NCBI GenBank assembly: GCA_036498945.1
Contig: DASYEQ010000116.1
Span: 38,641 to 102,640, forward strand
From: JAQGMJ01 sp036498945
GTDB taxonomy: Bacteria; Pseudomonadota; Gammaproteobacteria; Burkholderiales; JAEUOS01
Reading direction: 5' to 3'
DNA length: 64,000 nt
Shown here: piece by piece, positions 8,028 to 16,457 of the stretch
Layout of the letters: the number at the start of each line of letters is the position of its first letter
Position numbering within the stretch: position 1 is the stretch's first letter
Position numbers and translations under genes: made by a program
Notes under the pieces: model-generated
The model's database searches: none
Told to the model about the DNA's origin: nothing
What the model saw: the letters and a program-made list of their open reading frames with translations, nothing else

Positions 8028-8783
8028 TCACAAATAAATCGAACGGCCGCCATCCACGGCCAGGATCTGTCCCGTCACATACGGCGCGTCGGCAAATAAG
8101 AATCCCGCCGCGCGCGCAATCTCTTCCGCGCCGCCGACGCGCCCAAGCGGCGTCGCCGCCAGGATACGCTCGCGCTCCACGCCCTCCATCTGCCCGTGCT
8201 CCGGCCACTCGATCGCCCCCGGCGCGATGCCGTTCACCCGCACCTGCGGCGCCAGTTCCAGCGCCAGCGAACGCGTCAGCCCCGCCAGCCCGGCTTTCGC
8301 CACGCTGTACACCACATAATCCTTCAGCGGCCGCTCGGCATGGATATCGACGATGTTGACGATACACCCGCCGCTTTTTCGCAATTCCGGCGCCGCCGCC
8401 TGCGCCAGGAACAGCGGCGCCTTCAGGTTGCTCGACATCAGGTCCGACCATTGCTGCGGCGTAATTTCCCCCAGCGGCGTAGCGTAAAACCCGGAAGCAT
8501 TGTTCACCAGCCCGTCCAGCCGCCCCCACACCGCCGCCGCCCGCGCCACGAAGGCGGGAATCGCGTCGGTATCGGACAGTTCCAGCCCCAGCGCATGCGC
8601 CGAATCCCGGCGCTCGCCGTTCAACTGCGCCACCAGCACATCGGCATCCGCGCTGGAATCACGGTAATGGATCAGCACGTTCGCGCCCAGAGCGTGCAGG
8701 CGCCGCGCGATCGCCGCGCCCACCCGGCGCGCCGCACCGGTAATCAGAATGGCTTTTCCTGCGAGAGCTTGCATCGAATGCAT
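8028..8783 (-). CDS. Pteridine reductase (short-chain dehydrogenase, FolM/PTR1-like)
   Basis: A 251-residue SDR. The nucleotide motif is TGAARRVG rather than the classic TGxxxGxG, and with VDIHAERPLKDYVVYSVAKAG this is the mark of pteridine reductases, which use NADPH to reduce dihydrobiopterin/dihydrofolate-type substrates. The catalytic YxxxK is YSVAK, with the upstream Asp (VDIHA) replacing Ser as in PTR1. It is co-directional with and 10 nt upstream of ttcA. Two ATGs (8783, 8774) are possible. The divergent MidA-like methyltransferase that often accompanies this gene is displaced about 3 kb upstream by two TPR-glycosyltransferase genes. Confidence 0.9.
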   Translation of the reverse strand: MHSMQALAGKAILITGAARRVGAAIARRLHALGANVLIHYRDSSADADVLVAQLNGERRDSAHALGLELSDTDAIPAFVARAAAVWGRLDGLVNNASGFYATPLGEITPQQWSDLMSSNLKAPLFLAQAAAPELRKSGGCIVNIVDIHAERPLKDYVVYSVAKAGLAGLTRSLALELAPQVRVNGIAPGAIEWPEHGQMEGVERERILAATPLGRVGGAEEIARAAGFLFADAPYVTGQILAVDGGRSIYL

Positions 8784-8829
8784 GCGACAGTCGGGGTGGG
8801 AATTTTACGCTGTTTGCGCCGATCCGGAC

Positions 8830-10320
8830 TCAGGCACGCGCCCAGGCCGCCAGCGCCTGCGCCATCCCGGCCATCACCGCCTCCCAGTCGAGCTGGCGCG
8901 GCGGGTGGCGGAATACCCGTACCGACGAATACCAGGGCGCCTCCTGCCCGCCCTCGCCCCAGCGCCATTCGTAATCCGGGCGCGCAATCAGCCAGGTCGG
9001 CACGCCCAGCGCGCCGCCCAGATGCACCGTCGAGGTATCCACGCTGATCACCAGGTCGAGATTTTTCATCACCGCCCCGGTGGCGTAAAAGTCGGTCAGG
9101 TGCCCGCTCACGTCGCTAAGCGGATGCACCCCCAGCTTTTGCAGCATCCCCTCCTCTTCCACCAGCGCCACCCAGTCGATCCCCGGCACGCGAAACAGCG
9201 GCGCTAGATACTCGAAAGGCACGCTGCGCTTCGCATCGAAATGCATCGGCCGGCCGAACCAGCGCAGGCCCACCCGCTTCTCCCCCGCGCGCCGCGGCCG
9301 CAGCCAATGCGCAGCCGCCGCCACGTCTTCCGGCGCGATCGCCAGGCACGCATCATGGCGCGCTACATCCGCCTCCTGCGTCCCCAGCACCAGCGGCAGG
9401 CGCATGGTGCTCACCTGGAAGTCCGCCGCCGCACGATCGGCCGCGCCGGCATACACCTGCTCGAACCAGCCGGTTGCCTGCATCAGGCGCGCCAGCGGCG
9501 GCGGCACGTCGATCGACAGGCGCACTCCCGCCTCGCGCTCGCGCAATTGCGCGACAAAGCGCAGGAACATCATCACGTCGCCGTACCCATAGGCGCCGAT
9601 CACCAGCAGGCGTTTGCCGGCCAGCGCCTGCCCGGTCCACACCGGGCAGAGATCGGCGCGCGGATACGCCCCCAGCAGATCGTCGGCCGCCGCGTACACC
9701 GCCAGTCCCGCCTGCAACTGCCCCCGCCCCATCAGCGCCACCGCCAGCAGCCCGATTGCCAGCAGCGATTGCGGCCGCGATTCCAGCGCGCGCCGGTGCA
9801 ATTCCAGCGCCTCTTCATGCCGCCCCTGGAAGGCGCGCACACCGGCAAGCAACAGCAGACAGCCGAACGCCCGCGGCGCCAGTCGCGAAGCACGCTCGGC
9901 CAGTGCGATGGCGTCGGCGAATTCGCCATGGTCGTAACGGATCTCCCCCAGCAGCATCGCCGCGCGCGCCGCGATCGCATCCTCGCCCGCCGCCAGTTCG
10001 CGCAGCAACGCCACCGCGCGCTCGAACTCGCCCTCGCGCAGCCACACATCGGCGCGCAGCATGCGATCCACGCGACAGTCGCCGCGCTTCTCCAGGCGCG
10101 CCAGCGGCGCCTCGGCAGCGGCAAGATCGCTTCCCTCGGCCAGCAGGCGCGCCGCCTCCAGCCGGTCCGGCAGGCTGACCAGGTCTTCCCAGGCGTAAGG
10201 CGGCGCGACCTCCTCCGCCAGCCAGCGCCGCAAGGCCTCGTAGCGCGGATCTTCGATCGCCGTCGCCACCTCCATCGGCATGGCGGCGGGGCGGATGAAT
10301 AGACGTTTCAGGAACGACAT
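8830..10320 (-). CDS. TPR-repeat protein with heptosyltransferase-like (GT9/GT41-type) C-terminal domain, paralog A
   Basis: A 496-residue protein. The N-terminal half (about 50-215) is alpha-helical TPR-like (ALLRELAAGEDAIAARAAMLLGE, HEEALELHRRALESRPQS). The C-terminal half has a GT-B glycosyltransferase core: KRLLVIGAYGYGDVMMFLRF and the nucleotide-sugar-site signature DLVISVDTSTVHLGGALG, then PDYEWRWGEGGQEAPWYSSVRVFR. Such proteins resemble O-linked glycosyltransferases or LPS heptosyltransferase relatives. The start at 10320 (MSFLKRLF) aligns with the start of paralog B; the longer frame overlaps the upstream gene. It lies 31 bp behind paralog B on the same strand, so the two form an operon. 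Confidence 0.82.
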   Translation of the reverse strand: MSFLKRLFIRPAAMPMEVATAIEDPRYEALRRWLAEEVAPPYAWEDLVSLPDRLEAARLLAEGSDLAAAEAPLARLEKRGDCRVDRMLRADVWLREGEFERAVALLRELAAGEDAIAARAAMLLGEIRYDHGEFADAIALAERASRLAPRAFGCLLLLAGVRAFQGRHEEALELHRRALESRPQSLLAIGLLAVALMGRGQLQAGLAVYAAADDLLGAYPRADLCPVWTGQALAGKRLLVIGAYGYGDVMMFLRFVAQLREREAGVRLSIDVPPPLARLMQATGWFEQVYAGAADRAAADFQVSTMRLPLVLGTQEADVARHDACLAIAPEDVAAAAHWLRPRRAGEKRVGLRWFGRPMHFDAKRSVPFEYLAPLFRVPGIDWVALVEEEGMLQKLGVHPLSDVSGHLTDFYATGAVMKNLDLVISVDTSTVHLGGALGVPTWLIARPDYEWRWGEGGQEAPWYSSVRVFRHPPRQLDWEAVMAGMAQALAAWARA

Positions 10321-10351
10321 GCGAGAGAGGGGCGGACGCAACGAGCGGATT

Positions 10352-11806
10352 CTACGTCGCGACCCAGGCCCGCAGGTCGCGCGCCGCCCGCGCCACCTGC
10401 GCGGCCTGGTCGAAGGTCCGCGGCGCATGCCGCAGTACCCGCACCGACGCATACCAGGGCGTACTCTCGCCCCCTGTGCCCCAGCGCCACTCGGGATCAG
10501 GCCGCGCCAGCAGCCAGGCCGGCAGGTCCAGCGCGCCTGCCAGGTGCAGCACCGAAGTATCGACGCTGATGACGAGGTCGAGCTGGTGCAGCAGCGCCGC
10601 GGTGGCGTAAAAATCGGACAAGTGCGCGCTGACGTCGATCATGCCGGGCGCGACCAACGCCGGATCTTCCACCAGCGCCACCCACTCGATCCCCGGCACT
10701 TGCAGCAACGGTCCCAGCGTCGCAACCGCCAGCCCGCGCTTGGCATCGAAATGCCTGGGCTGGCCCTGCCAGCGCAGGCCGACACGCTTCACCCCCGGCC
10801 GGCGCGGCGGCAGCCAGGCGCGCGCCGCCTCCACGTCGGCCGGCGCAACGCGCAAAAACGGCCGGTGGCGCTGCGCATCCGATAGCTCCACCCGCAGCGC
10901 CACCGGCAGCCGCGTCTGCGTCACCTGCCACTCGAACTGCGCGACGTCCGGCATCGCCGTGTAAACCGCCTCGAAGCAGTCCATCGCCGCCGCCAGGCGC
11001 AGCAGCGGCGGCGGCACCACGACCAAGAGGCGCGCACGCGGCTCACGCTCGCGCACCTGCAAGGCAAAGCGCAACATCTGGATGATGTCGCCGTAGCCAT
11101 AGCCGCACAGGATCAGCAGGCGTGCATCGCCCAGCGGCTGCCCGTCCCATACCGGGCAACCCTCGCCATAGCTCTGATTGATCTCGTCGGCCAGCGCCCA
11201 GGTAGAAAACCCTCGGCGCAAATCACCCCGCACCAGCTGCACCACCGACAGCCGCCCGAGCAGCGCCGTATCCCGGGGACGCAGCGCCACGGCACGGCCA
11301 TAATGTTCCAGCGCCGCATCGGCGCGGCCGTCGAAATCGCACAACTGCCCGAGCACCGCCTCTACCGCCGCATTCGCCGGCGCCAGGCGCGCGGCGTGCC
11401 CGGCCAATGGCCGCGCCGCCGCAAAAGCGCCGCGGTCGAGCAGGCGCTGCGCCAGTATCGCCGCCGCGCGCGCACCGGCTGCGTCTCCCCCTTGCGCCAA
11501 TTGCGTCAGCAAGGCTTCCGCGCGCTCACCCGCGCCCGCCGCCAGCCATGCCTCGGCAGCCAGCATCCGGTCCGCCGCCTCGCCGCGAGTTTGCAGGCGC
11601 TGCGCCGGCGGTTCGAGCAAGTCGGGCTTCGCGCCTTCGGCGATCAGTTCCGCCGCCTGTGCGCGCAAGGGTTCCGCCAACTGCCCGTGCGCATACGGCG
11701 GAAAAATATCGCGCGCCGCCCAGGCCTCCAATACGGACCGTTCCGCGCTCGCGGACTCGACAAAGGGACTGCGCCGGAATAGTTGCGAAAGCAGGCGGTT
11801 GAACAA
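10352..11806 (-). CDS. TPR-repeat protein with heptosyltransferase-like C-terminal domain, paralog B
   Basis: A 484-residue paralog of the gene at 8830, with the same order of TPR-like helices (about 50-215) and GT-B domain. Shared signatures are LLILCGYGYGDIIQMLRFALQVREREP, LDLVISVDTSVLHLAGALDLPAWLLARPDPEWRWG and WYASVRVLRH. The start at 11806 (MFNRLLSQLFRR) gives an N-terminus matching paralog A (MSFLKRLFIRP). The pair arose by tandem duplication. Proteins of this type may glycosylate proteins or cell-surface material; no acceptor is evident nearby. It is divergent from the MidA-like methyltransferase at 11902. Confidence 0.82.
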   Translation of the reverse strand: MFNRLLSQLFRRSPFVESASAERSVLEAWAARDIFPPYAHGQLAEPLRAQAAELIAEGAKPDLLEPPAQRLQTRGEAADRMLAAEAWLAAGAGERAEALLTQLAQGGDAAGARAAAILAQRLLDRGAFAAARPLAGHAARLAPANAAVEAVLGQLCDFDGRADAALEHYGRAVALRPRDTALLGRLSVVQLVRGDLRRGFSTWALADEINQSYGEGCPVWDGQPLGDARLLILCGYGYGDIIQMLRFALQVREREPRARLLVVVPPPLLRLAAAMDCFEAVYTAMPDVAQFEWQVTQTRLPVALRVELSDAQRHRPFLRVAPADVEAARAWLPPRRPGVKRVGLRWQGQPRHFDAKRGLAVATLGPLLQVPGIEWVALVEDPALVAPGMIDVSAHLSDFYATAALLHQLDLVISVDTSVLHLAGALDLPAWLLARPDPEWRWGTGGESTPWYASVRVLRHAPRTFDQAAQVARAARDLRAWVAT

Positions 11807-11901
11807 GGGCGCGGCACCATGGCGCCGATTGACGGCGCGGAAATGAAAGGACGGACAAAAAGCTTGAGAATTTTACGCCCAACGCGCATAGTGCGCGGCC
11901 T

Positions 11902-13068
11902 ATGCAGCACGCGACATCGCCCTCGCCGCTACCCGCGCCCGCCGCCGACGCCCTCGCCCACAGCGGGCGCGTCACTGCGCACATCGGCGCGGAAATCGCC
12001 GCGGCCGGCGGCTGGCTGGCCTTCGAGCGCTACATGGACCTGGCGCTGTACGCCCCCGGCCTGGGCTACTACGCCGCCGGCGCGGCCAAATTCGGCGCCG
12101 CCGGCGACTTCGTCACCGCGCCGGAAATCTCTTCCCTGTTCGGCCAGAGCCTGGCGCGCCAGGTGGCGCAGGTACTGGCGGCGAGCAGCCCGCATGTCCT
12201 GGAATTCGGCGCCGGCACCGGCAAGCTCGCCGCCGACGTGCTGAACAGCCTCGGCGCCGCCTGCCAAAGCTACGCCATCCTCGAACCCTCGCCCGACCTG
12301 CGCGCACGCCAGGCCGAGACCTTGCGGCGGCTCGCGCCCGCGCACACCGCCAAGGCGAGATGGCTGGACCAGTTGCCGGCGCAATTTGCCGGCGCAGTGA
12401 TTGCCAACGAGGTGATCGATGCGATGCCGGTGCACCTGGTACACGCGAGCGAAGGCGACATCACCGAGCGCGGCGTCACCCTTGATGCCGAAAACCGCTT
12501 CGCCTGGGCCGACCGTCCCGCCTCCGGCACCGTCCTCGACGAGGCGCAAACCCTGGGCCTGAACCAGGAACACGACTACCTCACCGAGATCAACCTGGCC
12601 GCGCGTGCCTGGGTCACCGCGCTCGCCGGCATGCTGACCAAAGGCGCGGCCCTGATCATCGACTACGGCTTTCCCGCGCGCGAGTATTACCACCCGCAGC
12701 GCAACCGCGGCACCTTGATGTGCCACTACCGCCATCACGCGCACGCCGATCCGTTCCTCTGGCCGGGCCTGACCGACATCACCGCCCACGTCGATTTCAC
12801 CGCGCTGGCCGACAGCGCGGAAGCCGCCGGCCTGGCGCTGGCGGGCTATACCAGCCAGGCCGCCTTCCTGCTCGACTGCGGCCTGACCGACCTGCTGGCC
12901 CAGGTGCCGGCGGCGGACAGCGCGCGCTACCTGCCGCTGACCAACCAGGCCAACCGCCTGATCTCTCCCGCCGAAATGGGCGAGCTGTTCAAGGTGATGC
13001 TGCTGACCCGCGACCTGGCCATCGAACCGCTGGGCTTTCGCAGCAGCGACCGCTCGCACCGGCTGTAA
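11902..13068 (+). CDS. MidA/NDUFAF7-like class I SAM-dependent methyltransferase (DUF185)
   Basis: A 388-residue protein with the DUF185/NDUFAF7 architecture: ALYAPGLGYYAAGAAKFGAAGDFVTAPEISSLFG near residue 49, the SAM-binding LEFGAGTGKLAADVL, and the second conserved block VIANEVIDAMPVHLV. In mitochondria NDUFAF7 methylates an arginine of a complex I subunit; the bacterial target is unknown. The usual betaproteobacterial partner, pteridine reductase, lies 3 kb away beyond the TPR pair. It is followed by a strong bidirectional terminator. Confidence 0.92.
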   Translation: MQHATSPSPLPAPAADALAHSGRVTAHIGAEIAAAGGWLAFERYMDLALYAPGLGYYAAGAAKFGAAGDFVTAPEISSLFGQSLARQVAQVLAASSPHVLEFGAGTGKLAADVLNSLGAACQSYAILEPSPDLRARQAETLRRLAPAHTAKARWLDQLPAQFAGAVIANEVIDAMPVHLVHASEGDITERGVTLDAENRFAWADRPASGTVLDEAQTLGLNQEHDYLTEINLAARAWVTALAGMLTKGAALIIDYGFPAREYYHPQRNRGTLMCHYRHHAHADPFLWPGLTDITAHVDFTALADSAEAAGLALAGYTSQAAFLLDCGLTDLLAQVPAADSARYLPLTNQANRLISPAEMGELFKVMLLTRDLAIEPLGFRSSDRSHRL

Positions 13069-13072
13069 AAAC

Positions 13073-13097
13073 AAAAAGGGGCTGACGCCCCTTTTTT
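13073..13097. terminator. Bidirectional rho-independent terminator
   Basis: The sequence AAAAAGGGGC, loop TGAC, GCCCCTTTTT forms a stem with A-tract on one side and T-tract on the other. It lies between the stop of the MidA-like gene (13068) and the stop of the convergent GST gene (13115) and can serve both. Confidence 0.9.
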
Positions 13098-13114
13098 GAT
13101 GTGCCGCGCGCCGC

Positions 13115-13738
13115 CTAGCGCTTCGGCACGTCCAGCCCGCGCTTGACCGCCGGGCGCGCGCTGATGCCGTCGTACCAGCGCTTGACGTTGGGGAACTCGG
13201 CCAGATCCACGCGGTGCCGTTCGTGACGGAACACCCAGGGATAGGTGGCGATATCGGCGATGGTGTATTCGCCGCCGGCAAGATACGGCTCCCTCTCCAG
13301 GCGCTTGTCCATCACGCCGTACAGGCGCCGGGCTTCCTTGCCGTAACGCGCAACGCCATAGGGTACCGGCTCCTTGGCCGAATGCATGAAGTGGTGCGCC
13401 TGGCCGAACATCGGGCCGACTCCGCCCATCTGGAACATCAGCCATTGCAGCGCCTCGTACTTGCCGCGCGGCGATTCGGGAAGGAATTTGCCGGTCTTGC
13501 CGGCGAGGTAGACCAGGATGGCGCCGGATTCGAACAGGCTGATCGGGCGGCCGTCCGGCCCTTGCGGATCGACGATCGCCGGGATCTTGCCGTTCGGGTT
13601 GATCGCCAGGAATTCGGGGGTGAACTGGTCGTCGCGGCCGATATTGATTTCGCGCACGTTGTACGGCAGGCCGCACTCCTCCAGCATGATGGATATCTTG
13701 TAGCCATTGGGCGTGGTCCAGGTATACAGGTCGATCAT
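13115..13738 (-). CDS. Glutathione S-transferase, YfcG/Nu-class like
   Basis: A 207-residue GST with an N-terminal thioredoxin-like domain (MIDLYTWTTPNGYKISIMLEE; the TPN motif is typical of Nu-class YfcG) and the GSH-binding LFESGAILVYLA. The helical C-terminal domain has YTIADIATYPW (the N-capping box). Nu-class enzymes act mainly as glutathione-dependent disulfide reductases. Expected length. Convergent with the MidA-like gene. Confidence 0.92.
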   Translation of the reverse strand: MIDLYTWTTPNGYKISIMLEECGLPYNVREINIGRDDQFTPEFLAINPNGKIPAIVDPQGPDGRPISLFESGAILVYLAGKTGKFLPESPRGKYEALQWLMFQMGGVGPMFGQAHHFMHSAKEPVPYGVARYGKEARRLYGVMDKRLEREPYLAGGEYTIADIATYPWVFRHERHRVDLAEFPNVKRWYDGISARPAVKRGLDVPKR

Positions 13739-13891
13739 CGAGCGGCTCCGTGGTTGTTGTTGCGGACAAGGGGGCGCTACGCTAGCACGAACATCACGAA
13801 AATACCTGGCGCTGCGCCCGCATGCGCCGCATCAGCCCGGCCCCGCGCCGGCGCGTCATCCGGCCGCGCCATCCATGCGTAAAATGGCGCC

Positions 13892-14086
13892 ATGCTCAAA
13901 TGGCTCCTGGTATTCGTCATCTGCTCGGTGGTGTTTTCCTCGCTGCGCCCGCTGCTGGCACGCCTGGGGTTCGGGCGCATGCCGGGCGACTTCCGCTTTC
14001 GCATCGGCGAGACGCCGATCCTGATTCCGCTGGGCTCCTGCGTGTGCTTTTCGCTGGTGTTCTGGCTGGTCGGGCGCCTGATCTAG
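13892..14086 (+). CDS. DUF2905 small membrane protein
   Basis: A 64-residue protein with two membrane segments (LLVFVICSVVFSSL and IPLGSCVCFSLVFWLVGRL) joined by GRMPGDFRFRIGE, the hallmark of DUF2905. Widespread in Proteobacteria, function unknown. The ATG at 13892 is preceded by only a weak ribosome site. No partner gene is evident. Confidence 0.88.
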   Translation: MLKWLLVFVICSVVFSSLRPLLARLGFGRMPGDFRFRIGETPILIPLGSCVCFSLVFWLVGRLI

Positions 14087-14091
14087 GCAAT

Positions 14092-14124
14092 GAAAAATCT
14101 CCCGGAACCGCAAGGCCCGGGAGA
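14092..14124 (-). terminator. Rho-independent terminator for the EF-hand gene
   Basis: Perfect 8-bp stem TCTCCCGG / CCGGGAGA (14098-14105 and 14117-14124). On the minus strand it is followed by TTTTTCA, so it terminates the transcript that ends at 14163. Confidence 0.8.
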
Positions 14125-14162
14125 AAACGCCGCACGGGAAGCGGCGGAGGTGATGAACCTGG

Positions 14163-14465
14163 TTACGGGTTGCCGCTGCCGGCCGCCGCCCCGCTGCCCT
14201 TGCGCGCCTGCGCCATCGCAGCGCCAATCTCGGCCTTGGTGACAAAGCCGTCGTGATCGGTGTCGATGGCGTCGAAATTCTTCGCCACGCGCGGCATCGC
14301 CTTCGCCTCATCCTTCGACAGCTTGCCGTCGCCGTTGGCATCGGCCTTGGTGAAGCGGGCATCGAAACGCTCGCGCATTTTTTCCGCGCGATCGCTCTGG
14401 GCATGGACCAGGGTGCAGGCGGCGGCGAGCGCGCTGAAGGCAAGGGCAAGCAGGGTTTTGCGCAT
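14163..14465 (-). CDS. Secreted EF-hand calcium-binding protein
   Basis: A 100-residue protein with a signal peptide (MRKTLLALAFSALAAACTLVHAQ) and two EF-hand loops, DANGDGKLSKDE and DTDHDGFVTKAE, with the expected Asp/Gly/Glu positions, so calcium binding in the periplasm or outside is likely. The start at 14465 is chosen because the signal peptide begins there and AAGGA lies upstream; a longer frame to 14540 adds sequence unlike a signal. The short low-complexity tail is rich in Gly/Ala. Function is otherwise unknown. Confidence 0.85.
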   Translation of the reverse strand: MRKTLLALAFSALAAACTLVHAQSDRAEKMRERFDARFTKADANGDGKLSKDEAKAMPRVAKNFDAIDTDHDGFVTKAEIGAAMAQARKGSGAAAGSGNP

Positions 14466-14591
14466 GACGTTTTTCCTTGGAAGATTGGCTTGACGGCAAT
14501 GTAGACCAAACTCCTGCGCGCCGCCTAGAGGCGGAAACAATGCGTTACCGAAAACCGCGTACGGTAATTTTTTGTAATCGCCGGCGGCGCG

Positions 14592-15701
14592 TTACGTGCC
14601 CAGAGCGGCGGCAATCGCCGCAATGCGCGCCGCCTGCAGCGCGGCGTTGATCGCCTGCGGGTTCGGCTGGGTACGCGCGATCTCGCCTGCGTTGATGCCG
14701 CGCACGGCATCCAGCGCCAGGCGCAGGCGGCGCGTGCCTTCCGTGTAGTCCTCGCCGCGCGCCCCTTCCGCATAGGCCTGGGCCACCTGCACCAGCAGCA
14801 GAAAACGCTCCGGCTGGCGCAGGCCGTCGCATCGCTGCACCAGCCCTGCCAGCCCGGCGGCGTCGAGTGCGGCAGCGCGCGCGAAATCGTCGGCGTTGCG
14901 CGCAACAATCAGCGCAAGGTCGCGGCAGTCGGCCGGCACGCGAATGCGCTCGCTGAGTTTTTGCACCCCGGCCTCACCCAGCGCAGCCGCGCAGGCGGCG
15001 TAGCGTACGGTCAGCGGTGCGTCTTGCCGCGCGGCCCAGGCAAGCGCGCGCATGTTCGGCGCATCCGCCACCCAGGGCTCCAGTTCAGGCAAGGCGCGCT
15101 TGAGCGCCCCACTGTCTTCGAGCACCGCGAACATGCGCACCGGGTCGGCCTCCATCAGGCCGCGCGACACTTCCTGCCAGACGCGCTCAGGCACCAGGGC
15201 ATCGACTTCGCCGTCGGCCGTCATGCGCCGCATCAGCGCCAGGGTCTCGGGTGCGACTGCAAAACCAAAACGTGCGGCAAAGCGCGCCCCGCGCAATATG
15301 CGCACCGGGTCTTCGGCAAAGGCCTCGCCGACGTGGCGCAAGAGGCGCGACTTGAGATCGGCCTGGCCATGGTAGGGATCGACAACCACGCCGCTTTCGT
15401 CGCGCGCCATCGCGTTGATGGTGAAGTCGCGCCGCGCCAGGTCCTCTTCCAGCGTGACCGTGGGCTCGGTATGGAACACGAAGCCCTGGTAGCCGGGCGC
15501 GGTCTTGCGCTCGGTGCGCGCAAGCGCGTATTCCTCGTGGGTCTGCGGATGCAGGAAGACCGGAAAGTCCTTGCCCACCGGCTTGTAGCCCCGGGCGATC
15601 AATGCATCCGGCGTGGCGCCGACCACCACGTAGTCGCGGTCCACCGTTTCGCGCCCGAGCAGGGCGTCGCGCACCGAGCCGCCGACCTGGTAGATCTTCA
15701 T
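14592..15701 (-). CDS. cca: CCA-adding tRNA nucleotidyltransferase
   Basis: A 369-residue class II enzyme that adds or repairs the CCA end of tRNAs. The head domain has YQVGGSVRDALLG, DRDYVVVG (the metal-binding DxD pair) and RRDFTINAMA; the neck has EDPVRILRGARFAARFGF. It is shorter than the approximately 410-residue E. coli enzyme and ends without an HD phosphohydrolase domain, as in the short bacterial forms. The start at 15701 overlaps the stop of the upstream GST gene in an ATGA arrangement, so translation is coupled. Confidence 0.95.
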   Translation of the reverse strand: MKIYQVGGSVRDALLGRETVDRDYVVVGATPDALIARGYKPVGKDFPVFLHPQTHEEYALARTERKTAPGYQGFVFHTEPTVTLEEDLARRDFTINAMARDESGVVVDPYHGQADLKSRLLRHVGEAFAEDPVRILRGARFAARFGFAVAPETLALMRRMTADGEVDALVPERVWQEVSRGLMEADPVRMFAVLEDSGALKRALPELEPWVADAPNMRALAWAARQDAPLTVRYAACAAALGEAGVQKLSERIRVPADCRDLALIVARNADDFARAAALDAAGLAGLVQRCDGLRQPERFLLLVQVAQAYAEGARGEDYTEGTRRLRLALDAVRGINAGEIARTQPNPQAINAALQAARIAAIAAALGT

Positions 15702-16348
15702 TGGTAGATGTCGTCGTAGCTGGCCAGCGGGTGCGGCTCGGCAGCGGCTTCGCGCGCCAGTTTCACTAGCGCCGGCGTGGCGAGCATGGTGTCCTGGTAT
15801 TGCCGGGCCGGGCCGTCCGTCGTCACACCGTAGGTTTGCAGGCGGAACACCACTGGCGCGTACATGGCGTCGGCAATGCCGAATGCGCCGAACAGGTAGG
15901 GGCCGCCGGAGCGCGCCAGGCACTCGCTCCAGATCGTGCAAAGGCGCGCCAGATCAGCCGCCGCCGCTTCATTCATGCCCTTGCCCGGATAGCGATTGCG
16001 GATGTTCATCGGCATGCGCCCGCGCAGGCCTTCGAAGCTGGAATGCATTTCCGCGCTGATGGAACGCGCGCGGGCGCGGTCTTTGACGTCGCCCGGCCAG
16101 AGGTTCTTCTCGGGAAATTTTTCCGCCAGGTACTCGCAGATCGCCAGCGAGTCATGCACCGCAAGGTCGCCGTCGATCAGCACCGGCACGGTGCCGGAAG
16201 GCGAGTAGCGCGCGATGTTTGCCTTGGTATCGGGCTCGCGCAGCCATACCTGGATTTCCTCGAAGGCAATGCCGGCCTGGGTCATCAGGATCCACGGACG
16301 CATGGACCAGGAAGAATAATTTTTGTCGGCGATGACGAGCTTGAGCAT
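15698..16348 (-). CDS. Glutathione S-transferase family protein
   Basis: A 216-residue GST whose N-terminus NYSSWSMRPWILMTQAGI is typical of the group with a Ser-rich active site near residue 12. The GSH-site motif VHDSLAICEYLAE follows, and the C-terminal helical domain has GAFGIADAMYAPVVFRL. Substrate unknown. It overlaps cca by 4 bp and is probably co-transcribed with it. Confidence 0.9.
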   Translation of the reverse strand: MLKLVIADKNYSSWSMRPWILMTQAGIAFEEIQVWLREPDTKANIARYSPSGTVPVLIDGDLAVHDSLAICEYLAEKFPEKNLWPGDVKDRARARSISAEMHSSFEGLRGRMPMNIRNRYPGKGMNEAAAADLARLCTIWSECLARSGGPYLFGAFGIADAMYAPVVFRLQTYGVTTDGPARQYQDTMLATPALVKLAREAAAEPHPLASYDDIYQ

Positions 16349-16457
16349 GGCGCGGGCGTTGATCGGTAAATGGCGGAACAGGCGCCATTATGCCGCCACA
16401 CCCGGCCGCGCCCCGGCTGGGCACTTCGCTTGCGTACGCCGCCGTCGCGGCCGGTAC

